DNA of 64,000 nt, taken from Thiothrix phosphatis (GTDB taxonomy: Bacteria > Pseudomonadota > Gammaproteobacteria > Thiotrichales > Thiotrichaceae). The position numbers and the translations under genes are program-made. Position 1 is the stretch's first letter. Each line of letters starts with the position of its first letter. Under the pieces are notes generated by a model. The model ran no database searches. It was not told where the DNA came from and worked only from the letters and a program-made list of their open reading frames with translations. Location of the stretch: contig NZ_JAYMYJ010000152.1 in NCBI RefSeq assembly GCF_035668035.1, positions 107,659 through 171,658 on the forward strand, read 5' to 3'. Positions 25,674 to 34,926 of the stretch are shown here, in pieces.

Positions 25674-26278
25674 TGCGCAATACACGAGAGGAACTTCGCC
25701 ATTTGGTGGCGGAGGAAGCAGCCCGCCTGATTTATGAAGAAGGCATGCGTGATTATCGGTTAGCCAAACAGCGGGCGGCTGAACAGTTGGGGGTAAATGC
25801 CCATAATGGTAGTGCGCAACCCTCCAATGAAGAGGTTGAGGCCGCGATCCATCAGCACATCCGCCTGTTTGACGCTGAATCCCAGCCAGTCTTGTTACTC
25901 CACCATCGGGAAGTGGCATTGGAAGCTATGGATTTTCTACAGGCTTATCATCCTTATCTGACCGGGGCGGCGTTGGAGGGGACTTCCAGCCCGCATTCCG
26001 CAGTCACCCTGTTTCTGTCTGCAGATAGTGTGGAAGAGGTGATGTTTTTCCTCGAAGATCAGCATATTCCGTTTCAGATACATGAGCGGAAGACCCGTTT
26101 GGGGAGCAAAAAACAGGAATACTTCCCGCTGCTGCGTTTCTATGTCGACGATGTGGAGGTCGAGTTAATGGTGTTTCCGCATGATGACCGTTTTGCCAGT
26201 GCGCCTATCAGCCCGGTTACTGGCAAGGCGATGAAGCGTGCAGACCGCAAGAAAGTGGCGGCGTTGCTGGCTGAGTGA
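25673..26278 (+). CDS. Conserved unknown protein downstream of mrcA, nucleotidyltransferase-like region
   Basis: A 201-aa soluble protein with no confident family name. Residues 1-75 are helical (VAEEAARLIYEEGMRDY is typical of a short conserved N-terminal helix pair); residues 105-200 look like a divergent nucleotidyltransferase fold, with a strand of acidic residues FYVDDVEVELMVFPHDD and a C-terminal KADR-like basic helix. The ATG overlaps the mrcA TAA by one base (TAATG), so it is co-translated. The neighbours are cell-wall (mrcA) and carbon-metabolism genes; no function is assigned. Confidence 0.8.
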   Translation: MRNTREELRHLVAEEAARLIYEEGMRDYRLAKQRAAEQLGVNAHNGSAQPSNEEVEAAIHQHIRLFDAESQPVLLLHHREVALEAMDFLQAYHPYLTGAALEGTSSPHSAVTLFLSADSVEEVMFFLEDQHIPFQIHERKTRLGSKKQEYFPLLRFYVDDVEVELMVFPHDDRFASAPISPVTGKAMKRADRKKVAALLAE

Positions 26279-26291
26279 TCAGGTTATAATC

Positions 26292-27425
26292 ATGACTGAT
26301 CAGCGCGCTTTATTGTTAGGGCTATACGCTCATGGGCTTGCTGCTGTTCATGGCGAGCAGGCTGTTTATCAGGCTTTGCATCGGCAGGGAAAACGCGGGC
26401 AGCGCCATGTTGTCGCCATTGGCAAAGCTGCTGAAGCAATGTTTAGTGGGGCTGCCCGTTATTTGCGGGATGCAATGTTGACTGGCTTGGTGATTACCAA
26501 ACAAGGACATGTCACTACTTTGGGGCAGGGGTTGGACAACGTTCAGGTGATTGAATCCTCCCACCCGGTTCCCGATGAATCTTCTTTGCAGGCTGGCCAG
26601 GCTCTGGTCACTTGGTTGCGAAACCTTCCTGAAAACGAGCCTGTCCTGTTCCTGATTTCCGGCGGCACATCCAGTTTGGTCGAAGTGCTCCAGGATGGCT
26701 GGACATTGGAACGGCTGCAAGAAACGACTCAGGCGTTGCTGGCGGATGGTTCTTCCATCAGTGAAATAAACGCCGTGCGCCGTGACTTATCCCTGATCAA
26801 GGGCGGCAAGCTCTGGAATTATCTTGGCAAGTGTCCAGTGAGCTGTTTGTTGATCTCTGATGTTCCAGGCGATGATCCGTTGGTTATTGGCTCCGGTTTG
26901 CTTTTTCCTCCGCCTGAGGATGATTTTGATTGGGAAATTGTCGCCAGTAACCGGCAGCTGCTGGCGGCGATGGCGGCAACGCCCACAGATTTGCCAATCA
27001 CCATTATGCCGGAGTTTCTTGAGGGCAATGCCGAGGTTGTCGCTCATTTGTGCGTCGAACACTTGCGCAATAGTGTTCCGGGAATTTATGCGTGGGGAGC
27101 GGAAACCACGGTTCAGCTGCCTGAACAACCCGGACATGGTGGGCGCAACCAGCAGCTAGCCCTTGCCGCTGCTTTGCACATCTTGCCGGGTGAACGCATT
27201 TATCTGCTGGTGGCGGGCACGGATGGTACGGATGGCGTTACCGGGGATGCAGGCGCATTGGTTGATGGCGAAAGCATCCGGCGTGGGAAATACGCCAATC
27301 TTGACCCAATGGCTTGTTTGCAGGCTGCTGATGCCGGTACATTCCTTGACGCCAGCGGGGATCTGATCCATACAGGGCCAACGGGCACCAACGTCATGGA
27401 TGTCATCATCGGTCTGAAAGTGTAA
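26292..27425 (+). CDS. Glycerate 2-kinase / MOFRL family protein
   Basis: A 377-aa protein of the DUF4147-MOFRL family. The N-terminal domain has VVAIGKAAEAMF and ESSHPVPDESS; LISGGTSSLVE forms the nucleotide-binding Gly/Ser loop; the C-terminal MOFRL domain includes PGHGGRNQQLALAAAL and GTDGTDGVTGDAGA. Characterised members phosphorylate glycerate to 2-phosphoglycerate (GckA), and older annotations call them hydroxypyruvate reductases. It is shorter than most (about 420-450 aa). ATG 26292 is chosen; the frame is open upstream into the previous gene. It is followed by a TAATG overlap with the DUF455 gene. Confidence 0.88.
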   Translation: MTDQRALLLGLYAHGLAAVHGEQAVYQALHRQGKRGQRHVVAIGKAAEAMFSGAARYLRDAMLTGLVITKQGHVTTLGQGLDNVQVIESSHPVPDESSLQAGQALVTWLRNLPENEPVLFLISGGTSSLVEVLQDGWTLERLQETTQALLADGSSISEINAVRRDLSLIKGGKLWNYLGKCPVSCLLISDVPGDDPLVIGSGLLFPPPEDDFDWEIVASNRQLLAAMAATPTDLPITIMPEFLEGNAEVVAHLCVEHLRNSVPGIYAWGAETTVQLPEQPGHGGRNQQLALAAALHILPGERIYLLVAGTDGTDGVTGDAGALVDGESIRRGKYANLDPMACLQAADAGTFLDASGDLIHTGPTGTNVMDVIIGLKV

Positions 27426-28261
27426 TGCAAAATCTCTACGCCGCAGCCTATGCCTGCCTGATGCAAACCAATCTTGAGCAGAAACTTGCCGGTGCCGCCC
27501 AGCTTCATGCCGATTGGCTGGCAGGAATGCTGGTGCGCATAGATTCGCCTGATTGTCCAGTGCAGCCGGTGCCGGTTCCGGGGCGTCCCGCCAAGCCAGA
27601 ACTGGTGCATCCCAAACATGTGAAGCAACGGCAGTTGACGACTCAGGAAGGGCGGCGGGCTTTGTTGCACGCCATCGCCCACATCGAGTTCAACGCCATC
27701 AATCTGGGGCTGGATGCGGTCTACCGTTTTCGCAGCATGCCGGATGCTTATTATGGTGACTGGTTGCAGGTTGCGGCGGAAGAGGCTGGCCATTTTCAAC
27801 TGCTGCAAGCACGGATGTTGGATTTTGGTTGCCGTTATGGCGATCTGCCCGCACATAACGGTTTGTGGGAACAGGCCTGCAAGACCGATTACGATGTCAT
27901 GGTGCGGATGGCGTTGGTGCCAAGGGTGCTGGAAGCGCGTGGTTTGGATGTGACGCCCGGTATGATGGCGCGTTTGGGTGAGGTTGGGGATGTGCAATCG
28001 GTTGAGATTCTGGAAATCATTCTGAGGGACGAAATCGGTCATGTGCGTATCGGCTCCCATTGGTTCCGCCATTGTTGCGGGCAGCGGGGGTTGGAGCCTG
28101 AGAGCACTTTCCGCCAGTTGCTACGGGATGTGATGCAGGCCCCATTGCGTGGGCCATTTTATACGGAAGCGCGTTTGCAGGCCGGTTTTAGCGCTACAGA
28201 GCTGGAGCAGTTGCTGGAAATGGAAAGGGCCTGGATGATGGAAATTTCCCATTCTCGCTAA
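27425..28261 (+). CDS. DUF455 family ferritin-like protein
   Basis: A 278-aa helical protein of the DUF455 family, which has a ferritin-like di-iron fold. Metal-ligand candidates are in HAIAHIEFNAINLGLDA, AAEEAGHFQLLQ and RDEIGHVRIGSHW, matching Glu/His pairs in family members. Related proteins (MiaE-like) are oxygenases, but no substrate is established for this group. The start overlaps the previous stop by one base; it is the last gene of the mrcA-led run and a terminator follows 75 bp downstream. Confidence 0.9.
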   Translation: MQNLYAAAYACLMQTNLEQKLAGAAQLHADWLAGMLVRIDSPDCPVQPVPVPGRPAKPELVHPKHVKQRQLTTQEGRRALLHAIAHIEFNAINLGLDAVYRFRSMPDAYYGDWLQVAAEEAGHFQLLQARMLDFGCRYGDLPAHNGLWEQACKTDYDVMVRMALVPRVLEARGLDVTPGMMARLGEVGDVQSVEILEIILRDEIGHVRIGSHWFRHCCGQRGLEPESTFRQLLRDVMQAPLRGPFYTEARLQAGFSATELEQLLEMERAWMMEISHSR

Positions 28262-28674
28262 TATCGAGGATTAATAAGATAAAATATTTTAAGAAGATTA
28301 ATGTTTAATCAATATTTTCATGGGTGTTTTTCTTTGGCGAGCATCCATGGATGCATCTCAGGAGTGCCTACTCGCCTTTTTTATGTTCTAGAAAATTATT
28401 CAATCCGGCCGTTTATCAGGGGCTGTTGGCCGTTGCCCACATTTCCGGAAGCATATTCTTCGGCTTTGGAGCAGACTTTTAGCTGTTCAGTGTCTTCAGC
28501 AAACATGGCAGATTATGTATTATTAATTGCATAAATTAATTAATATAATTATATTGATAGAAAGAGACAATTCGCAAAGAACCCCATGAGTTGTCTATAA
28601 ATATCGGTGAACTTTTCTGTCATGGTATTTTCTAACTAAATGGTCGAGTTCGTGTCACTTCTGGTGGTTTTGTC
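28262..28674. other. AT-rich 413-bp intergenic region with terminator and hairpin
   Basis: After the DUF455 stop this region holds the terminator at 28336-28382, a weaker hairpin pairing CGGCC near 28404 with GGCCG near 28430, and a very AT-rich stretch (about 28510-28560) that could carry the promoter of the transglycosylase gene. A 77-codon open frame across the terminator has no ribosome site and is not called. No tRNA or riboswitch was recognised. Confidence 0.5.
28336..28382 (+). terminator. Rho-independent terminator after the DUF455 gene
   Basis: GGCGAG (28336-28341) pairs with CTCGCC (28371-28376), directly followed by six T residues. The enclosed segment contains the self-complementary CATCCATGGATG, so the structure is a branched or extended hairpin. 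Confidence 0.7.
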
Positions 28675-30528
28675 ATGCGCAAAATAAATAAAAAACTGGT
28701 TTGGTTGATGTTGGTTTTGGGTGCGTGCTCAATGGATTTGCATGCTGATGAAGCAAATGAGTGCCTGCATGCAAGCACCAAAGCGCTTCAGAAAAAAGCG
28801 GAGCCTTATCAGGTGGAAATCCGTCAGGCCGCCAAACGATATGATGTTAGCCCTGCCTTGATTAAGGCAGTGATTGCAGCAGGGAGTTGTTTTGAGCCAG
28901 CGGCGGCGTCTGACAGTGGTGCTATTGGTTTGATGCAGCTCATGCCAGATACGGCAAAGCGGTTCGGTGCACTGGATGTGTTTGATCCAAATACCAATAT
29001 TGATGCGGGAACCCGCTACCTCAGTTATCTGCAGAAGCGTTACCAAAATAGTATTGCTGAAGTTGTCACCGCCTATAGCGCCAATGAAGGGTGGGAATGG
29101 CAACATGAAGCCATTACAACGCCCTTCAAGGCAGCGCGTGAGACGGCCACACGGATACTCGGTGTTTGGTTGCAGTTGGAAAACAATAAAAAGGCCAACC
29201 GTCAGGCTCTATTACTACTAGAGGATTGGGGTAAATCTGAGCAGGATTACCATCAGGCCCTTTTGGCTTTGCCTCCTACCAATGAGCAAAAGGCTAATGC
29301 GAAATGGCTAAAGGCCTGGATAGCTAAGGTGCATTACCCACGAACACAAGAGTTGCGGGGTTGTGGCGGACTCAGTGGCAAAGCGATGGAGGCTAAGGCT
29401 GCGCCTTATCAGGATATTATTAAGCGGGCGGCGAAGCGCCATGCGATAAGTCCGGCCTTGATTAAGTCGGTGATTGCCGCTGAAAGTTGTTATCGTGAAA
29501 TGGTTGTGTCTCCAAAAGGTGCTGCTGGGTTAATGCAACTTATGCCTGCGACTGCGGAAGAGCTTGGCGTATTTGACATTTTTGATCCAGAAGAAAATAT
29601 CAACGCGGGCTCTCGATATTTAGGGTACTTGCTAAGAATGTACAACGGCAGCATTACCCATGCCATTGCCGCCTACAATGCGGGAGCTGGCAGGATAGAA
29701 CGAGGCGCGCCAGTCACTATTTCCTTTACGGAAACAAGAGGCTATATACAGAATGTCCTGACTAACTTGGTCAGGTTGGAAAAAGGTGGCCAAGCCGCTC
29801 AGGCCGCCCAATTGTTGCTGGCTGACTGGGGGCGGGCTGAAGAGAATTATCAGGCAGGTTTGCGGGGCGAATCTTTGGAAAGCACTTCTCTGGCGCAAGG
29901 GATGTCTGATGATGTGTCGATGCAACCTGCTGCTGTGGCTCCAAGCAGCACTGAAATCCTACCACAGGGGCAACAAGTCGCATTACATGAACAGCCTTCA
30001 GTCCCGCCAGCGGCTGGGCAGCAGCCAGAATTGGCATTGGCGTATTTGCGTAGCGAAAAAGCAGCGGATACATTGAAGCAACCAGACGCCCAGCCCAGTG
30101 CGAAGCTGATTTCTGCACTTGATCAAGGGATAGTGAGGGTTAAGCGCATCAGTGCCGTTACGGAGTCGGAACAGCCTATGGCGATGGCTATGCCAGTGGC
30201 TGAGACTGTTGAAGCAGGCGCAGGGGTTGCGCCTGCTGCGCTGAATGAAGCTGTTGGACGAGAAGCTGTGGATGTTGCGCCAGCGCCAGTTGGATTACCA
30301 CGTTGTGATATATTTCCTCAATCCCTTTTCATGTTTGCACAGCTACAAGGGAATGGGCGTTATGGGGCGTTTTTCTATACTGTCCAGGCAGGGGAAACCT
30401 TGGAATCAATAGCTGCCCAGCTTGGTGTGAGCGTCTTGGACATTAGCAGATTGAGTAATATATCACCAACAAGTGCAGCTCCAAGACCTGGAAGTCGGCT
30501 GAAAGTAGGCGAATGCTCTAGAATGTAG
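28675..30528 (+). CDS. Lipoprotein with two SLT lytic-transglycosylase domains and LysM; first SLT lacks catalytic Glu
   Basis: A 617-aa probable lipoprotein (lipobox LGAC, Cys18). It has two SLT domains exactly 200 residues apart (about 42-165 and 242-365), a low-complexity linker (about 400-550) and a C-terminal LysM domain (about 565-612, YTVQAGETLESIA). The second SLT has catalytic Glu270 in SVIAAESCY and AYNAGAG. In the first the matching residue is Gly70 (AVIAAGSCF), and AYNAG is replaced by AYSANEG, so it should not cleave glycan but may bind it. Both domains keep GLMQLMP. The role is presumably peptidoglycan remodelling in the envelope. It stands alone, with long flanking gaps on the left. 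Confidence 0.9.
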   Translation: MRKINKKLVWLMLVLGACSMDLHADEANECLHASTKALQKKAEPYQVEIRQAAKRYDVSPALIKAVIAAGSCFEPAAASDSGAIGLMQLMPDTAKRFGALDVFDPNTNIDAGTRYLSYLQKRYQNSIAEVVTAYSANEGWEWQHEAITTPFKAARETATRILGVWLQLENNKKANRQALLLLEDWGKSEQDYHQALLALPPTNEQKANAKWLKAWIAKVHYPRTQELRGCGGLSGKAMEAKAAPYQDIIKRAAKRHAISPALIKSVIAAESCYREMVVSPKGAAGLMQLMPATAEELGVFDIFDPEENINAGSRYLGYLLRMYNGSITHAIAAYNAGAGRIERGAPVTISFTETRGYIQNVLTNLVRLEKGGQAAQAAQLLLADWGRAEENYQAGLRGESLESTSLAQGMSDDVSMQPAAVAPSSTEILPQGQQVALHEQPSVPPAAGQQPELALAYLRSEKAADTLKQPDAQPSAKLISALDQGIVRVKRISAVTESEQPMAMAMPVAETVEAGAGVAPAALNEAVGREAVDVAPAPVGLPRCDIFPQSLFMFAQLQGNGRYGAFFYTVQAGETLESIAAQLGVSVLDISRLSNISPTSAAPRPGSRLKVGECSRM

Positions 30529-30587
30529 CCAGTATCTCCACTATGAAATGTTCACTGTATTCCGCCATGTTTTGGTAGAATGCGAAA

Positions 30588-31562
30588 ATGGAAGAATCAC
30601 TCTCATTCGTTGTCACGCTGGAGGGTGGATTGCCGTCAGTACAGCTGGTTGTGCTGGAGGGATATAGCCACCCTAATCATATTATGGAAATCCCGTTTGG
30701 ATTGCTGGATTTCCGTGCCCTTGTTCGCAGTGCCCAAGCAACTGGGGATTACTGGATCGTAAATACGACCCTGGATTTGCCAGAATTCCAGGTTGAATCC
30801 GCCGTTTTTGTGCGTCATCGTGATGACCGGATACTTTGGGACATCGTTTTTGAGCATTACGAGCCTTTTCTGGATATTGAACTTGCGGATGATGATGGGG
30901 AGCCGTTGGATGAGTTTGATGAAAATGTCATTACGTTAAGTTTCAATCCCTTCCAGTATGTCAGCGCTTTGTATCAATTTTGTCAGTTATATCCTCAGTT
31001 TAAGCCTGTAACATTTTTACCGAAGCCAGTGGATGATAGTTTGCGATTGGAGCAGTTCCTGCCGCAGTTGCATATTTTATGGCGGCGTTACGGTGAGGCG
31101 TCTGGGGCTGTGAGTCCTGATGGGATGTTGGTTGTTGATACGGATGTTTTTGCCAAACAAGCAGAAGAGCAGTGGACGGATGAAGTTTTGCGGGCATTGC
31201 TGGAGGCGCGTTTTGGCCGAATTCTAGGGAATATTGATGATTATCTTAATTCCTTACCGGATGAAGTGTTGGCTAAGTTGGAAGCCGATAGTGATAAAAT
31301 TGAGAGGGCCCTGAGCGAGCGTTGGGAAAAGCTGGTTAATTCGCTGACGGAAGAGGAGGCCGAAGCGCTCGAAAATGACCAAGCCCACAGCAAGTTTCCT
31401 AACAGCCTAAAATTACGCCTGATGCGTGAGTTTCTGGCCGGTAATCCTTCTGTGCTATTGGGGCATGCCCATGTTGTGGGGGAAGAAGGCGATAACCCCG
31501 ATAAAGTCGTCAGTTTGGAATCCTGGAAAAAAGACAAGGATCCTGTTTCAGACCAACAATAG
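30588..31562 (+). CDS. Unknown acidic cytoplasmic protein (324 aa)
   Basis: No family recognised. The product is strongly acidic, has no signal peptide or transmembrane segment, and reads as an N-terminal beta-rich domain (about 1-130, with repeated short hydrophobic strands), a middle helical part and a helical C-terminus (about 225-290) with a charged tail. Its last 15 bp overlap the convergent NhaC-type antiporter gene. It starts 59 bp after the transglycosylase stop, so co-transcription is possible. Codon use looks native but AT-richer than the operons at either end of the window. Confidence 0.7.
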   Translation: MEESLSFVVTLEGGLPSVQLVVLEGYSHPNHIMEIPFGLLDFRALVRSAQATGDYWIVNTTLDLPEFQVESAVFVRHRDDRILWDIVFEHYEPFLDIELADDDGEPLDEFDENVITLSFNPFQYVSALYQFCQLYPQFKPVTFLPKPVDDSLRLEQFLPQLHILWRRYGEASGAVSPDGMLVVDTDVFAKQAEEQWTDEVLRALLEARFGRILGNIDDYLNSLPDEVLAKLEADSDKIERALSERWEKLVNSLTEEEAEALENDQAHSKFPNSLKLRLMREFLAGNPSVLLGHAHVVGEEGDNPDKVVSLESWKKDKDPVSDQQ

Positions 31563-32930
31563 TCCCGCGATTATGAACAGTCCGCTTGCAATGCCACCGC
31601 CAATCAGTGCGTAAGGCAATTGGGAGTTAACGTGTTCGATAAGTTCGCAGCCTGTAACCATGGATGAAATGATGGTGGTGTTTGAAATAGGGGAGCAGTG
31701 ATTGCCAAAAACCCCACCTGAAACCACCGCCCCAATAACCAATTCTACATTGGCTCCGGTTGTGACGGCTAGACTGACGCCAATGGGTAGCATAATGGAA
31801 AAAGTAGCCCAGCTTGTGCCTGTGGCGAAAGTAATAGCGCCAGATAATAGGAATACAATGACAGGAATTATGCTGGGAGTAATAATTCCTGTAGCGAGAG
31901 AGGCGAGATACTGGCCAGTACCCATGTTTTTGGTTATGTCGCTGATGGAAAAGGCAAGCACAAGAATTAGCACAATGGGCAGCATTTCGCTAAGTCCATG
32001 GTAAAAGCTCTTAAACCATTCTGCCCGGTTCATTCCGTTGCCTAAGATAACATACTGCAAAAAAGAAACGAACAAGCTGGCTAGTACGGCATAAAGGACT
32101 GAGCTTGGGGCATTGCCTTCCATAAGATTGCCGTGACCGGTGTAATATAACGATATTGGCATCATTCCGATCAGAACAGAGAGCGGAATCAATATTCGGC
32201 TAAGATGGGTTCCAGCTGGGGAATGAGCGGGCTTAGTGGGTTTTGCGTGGTGTTCGTATTCACGCATGACGCCTATATCCCAACCTTTCAGGATCACAAC
32301 TAGTGCTATAATAAGGGTAATCCAAGCGTAAAAATTAAATGGAATCGACCCAATGAATAATCGGGTTGGATTGCCACTCAACATGCCGTCTGTTACTTGG
32401 GTCGTTATTAGTCCGATTAACAATGCTCCCCATCCATTCAGGGCAATCAAAGAGCAGGTTGGCGCTGATGTGGAGTCGCAAATATAAGCAAGTTTTTGTT
32501 TTGAAGTGCCAAATCTATCACATAATGGGCGGGTTACAGTGCCAGCTGCTAATGATGCGATGGATGATTCGATGAAAATTAGCAACCCAATGACATAGGC
32601 AAGCAGTAATGCGCCTTTGCCTGAACGAATGGTGCGACTTCTCTGGGTCAGGAAGTGCAGTAGTCCGGCAGTGCCGCCGCTATCAATCAACAAGCGCATA
32701 ATTGCGCCCGCCATCAGCGAAAACAGCAAGGTTTTGACAATCCATCCTTCGGCAAATAGGTCAATGATATTGTCCAGGAGTGCGATGATCGTATTCAGTA
32801 AATTAAAGTTGTTGACTATTAAATGTCCAGAAAAAATGCCAACCAATAGTGAGATAACAACATCGTGAGACATAATTGCCAATACGATAACCAGTAGGGG
32901 AGGTAATACTGACAATGAGCCAAATTCCAT
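31548..32930 (-). CDS. Na+/H+ antiporter, NhaC family
   Basis: A 460-aa polytopic membrane protein with about 11-12 hydrophobic helices. The helix-break motif ATGTSWATFSIMLPIGVSLA and GVFGNHCSPISNTTIISS are signatures of the NhaC/MleN ion transporter family, and DSTSAPTCSLIALNGWG is also conserved. Family members exchange Na+ for H+, or couple this to organic acids such as malate/lactate, across the inner membrane. The substrate here is not determined. Monocistronic; its 3' end overlaps the convergent acidic-protein gene by 15 bp. Confidence 0.85.
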   Translation of the reverse strand: MEFGSLSVLPPLLVIVLAIMSHDVVISLLVGIFSGHLIVNNFNLLNTIIALLDNIIDLFAEGWIVKTLLFSLMAGAIMRLLIDSGGTAGLLHFLTQRSRTIRSGKGALLLAYVIGLLIFIESSIASLAAGTVTRPLCDRFGTSKQKLAYICDSTSAPTCSLIALNGWGALLIGLITTQVTDGMLSGNPTRLFIGSIPFNFYAWITLIIALVVILKGWDIGVMREYEHHAKPTKPAHSPAGTHLSRILIPLSVLIGMMPISLYYTGHGNLMEGNAPSSVLYAVLASLFVSFLQYVILGNGMNRAEWFKSFYHGLSEMLPIVLILVLAFSISDITKNMGTGQYLASLATGIITPSIIPVIVFLLSGAITFATGTSWATFSIMLPIGVSLAVTTGANVELVIGAVVSGGVFGNHCSPISNTTIISSMVTGCELIEHVNSQLPYALIGGGIASGLFIIAGLLLV

Positions 32931-33077
32931 TCATTCGTCCAAATGGATCAAATCGGCAGAGCATAACATAATCACGCATTTGAAATAGATAAAACTGTCA
33001 GTATCCAGCAACGTCAGCGAAGTGTGTTTGTCTTGTTTGTTTTTGGTAAGCCAATAGGAGGGCTGTTTAAGGTCGAA

Positions 33078-33099
33078 GACTGCCCATTATTGGGCAGTC
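33078..33099 (-). terminator. Hairpin downstream of the exosortase-region surface protein gene
   Basis: GACTGCCCA (33078-33086) and TGGGCAGTC (33091-33099) pair perfectly around TTAT, 15 bp after the stop codon of the minus-strand gene at 33115. No strong T-run follows, so it is a terminator or mRNA 3'-end stabiliser candidate. Confidence 0.5.
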
Positions 33100-33114
33100 C
33101 GACAAATTTATACC

Positions 33115-34761
33115 TCAAAATTTTCTTTTTTTCAGTGTAAGGGCAGATAATAATCCAAGCAGTAAAGCTATAATTGGAAAGCTACCGCCACCGCTGTCAT
33201 TGCGGGTTTGCACGACAGTCGATGTGTTGCCTGATGAGCTACCGCCTGATGTTCCGCTATTGTTGTCCGTATTGATCTGCCCTCTGTTTTTCAATTGATT
33301 AATGACATTTTCAGTAATGCGGCTCACTTGTGTGTCAGATAATCCTTCCGCCCAATCAATGCTCGGCGCAACAAATACTGTACCGCTGTTGGCGGAAGGT
33401 TTGAAGACGCCAATCGTTCCCCATCCTTGCCCATTGTAGTTGTTGTATACAACTCCAGGCACTCCAGATGGTGAGTTGTAGGCGTATGCAGGAGTGGTCG
33501 CCAGAATCTGGAAGTTGGTTGGTGTCCCATCCGCCCCGGTGACGACTGGTTTGCCATTGGCCATCTGGTACAGTGCGCCATCAACCTCATATCCGGCTAT
33601 GGCATTGGTGCGCCCAAAAACGTTTCCATTCGACAAGCCGGTATTGGCGAATGCCCAATGAGAGGCATCAGCCACCTTGAATCCTCCATAGGAACCATCA
33701 TCAGTGGCGCTATTTTTGACATAGTATTGCACACCATTTTCTGTGTAGTTGTGGTAGCCGCCGTGCCTGAAACTGACGCCAGTGGACAGGTTTTCTGGTT
33801 TGTTAACGGGATCTTTGAACCAGTTGGTGGTGACTCTGCTGTTGTCTTGGCCATATAGGGGATCAGTGTACGCATTTTTGTAGCAAATCAGATGCTTATA
33901 ATCAGAACTGAAACGCACCTGCCACCACATGGTATTGCCGCTGAAAATGGCGCCATTGCCACCAGCAGCTAAATAACTATCCCAACTTGCGCGCATCTCT
34001 TTGGTCCAGTATTCATTGTGCCCAACCAAAATAACCAGGTTATAGTGGTTTAATAGCGATGGATCCCTTTGCAGGTCCATCATGGATGCAGCTTCATAAG
34101 GAATGCTTTTTTTGTCTAGCCAATTGACGAATTCACGGTGTTCGGCCCATTGACCTCTTCCAGTCGGACGTTCCATGGACACCTCAGCTGATGCTTGTCC
34201 ATTGATTGAGTTGAACGCATACATGGATTTCCCACCGATCGGGGAATAAGCGATTTTGGTGGGCAGGCTGTCAAGCACAAGAATTTTTGAATAATTGCCT
34301 GGCTGGTTCGATTTGACTGCTACAAATTCGGAGTAGCTGCCTTTGCCATTATTGAATGAAACCTCGTAGATGCCGCTGTTCCAGCTTGAAGGGATGCCGA
34401 TAGTATAGGCTGATCCCCAATTCAGGCCATTATAGGTTGTGTTGCCTGGGTTGTAGTTACCGGCCCCACTGAATGAAGAGGACTGAAGGTTTGGATTGTC
34501 TTTGCCAGCGCGCTTGATGTAGACATTGAAATTGGATGTGGTGCTGGATACGTGCACTTTCATTTGCCCACCAATCTGGGCACCATCCACTTCAATATAA
34601 CCACAAATCTCAGTGAAAACATCGCCATTTTTGAAGTCACAAGAAACGGCATGAGCGCCTGATGAAAGCATCAGGGCTAATAGCCCGGATAGTCTGGTTA
34701 GCCTAGGTGACAGTTTGTTGGAGGCGGCAGGCCGGTGTTGTGGAGTGTGAATATTAGCCAT
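33115..34761 (-). CDS. Secreted N,N-dimethylformamidase-like protein with GlyGly-CTERM-like sorting tail
   Basis: A 548-aa exported protein. It has a signal peptide (hydrophobic core about 24-38), a beta-rich N-terminal region (40-150), then a domain resembling the N,N-dimethylformamidase large-subunit C-terminal domain (about 165-490); NLVILVGHNEYWTKEMR and GGNGAIFSGNTMWW are the giveaways. After a Ser/Gly/Asn-rich linker the C-terminus is DSGGGSFPIIALLLGLLSAL followed by basic residues, i.e. a Gly-rich motif, a membrane helix and a Lys/Arg cluster like protein-sorting tails. An exosortase H gene pair lies directly upstream in the same orientation. Enzymatic activity is not proven; an amide-hydrolase-like or structural surface role are both possible. 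Confidence 0.75.
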   Translation of the reverse strand: MANIHTPQHRPAASNKLSPRLTRLSGLLALMLSSGAHAVSCDFKNGDVFTEICGYIEVDGAQIGGQMKVHVSSTTSNFNVYIKRAGKDNPNLQSSSFSGAGNYNPGNTTYNGLNWGSAYTIGIPSSWNSGIYEVSFNNGKGSYSEFVAVKSNQPGNYSKILVLDSLPTKIAYSPIGGKSMYAFNSINGQASAEVSMERPTGRGQWAEHREFVNWLDKKSIPYEAASMMDLQRDPSLLNHYNLVILVGHNEYWTKEMRASWDSYLAAGGNGAIFSGNTMWWQVRFSSDYKHLICYKNAYTDPLYGQDNSRVTTNWFKDPVNKPENLSTGVSFRHGGYHNYTENGVQYYVKNSATDDGSYGGFKVADASHWAFANTGLSNGNVFGRTNAIAGYEVDGALYQMANGKPVVTGADGTPTNFQILATTPAYAYNSPSGVPGVVYNNYNGQGWGTIGVFKPSANSGTVFVAPSIDWAEGLSDTQVSRITENVINQLKNRGQINTDNNSGTSGGSSSGNTSTVVQTRNDSGGGSFPIIALLLGLLSALTLKKRKF

Positions 34762-34926
34762 TGAAATTGTTCTCCTGGATGCGCCTGTTGTTAGGCTTTC
34801 CTATGTTCATTGGGGTTATAAGGCCATTTATTGTATGACAAAAGACAAGATTGTGTTAATTAAATGCTGTTCTTTTGTTATTGACACCTACAAGCTGATG
34901 AGAGGAGGGGGGAGGCTGGCAAGCTG

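Noticed and set aside
28301..28534. A 77-codon open frame in the 413-bp gap after the DUF455 gene
   Set aside because: It spans the terminator, lacks a ribosome site and has no domain-like composition.
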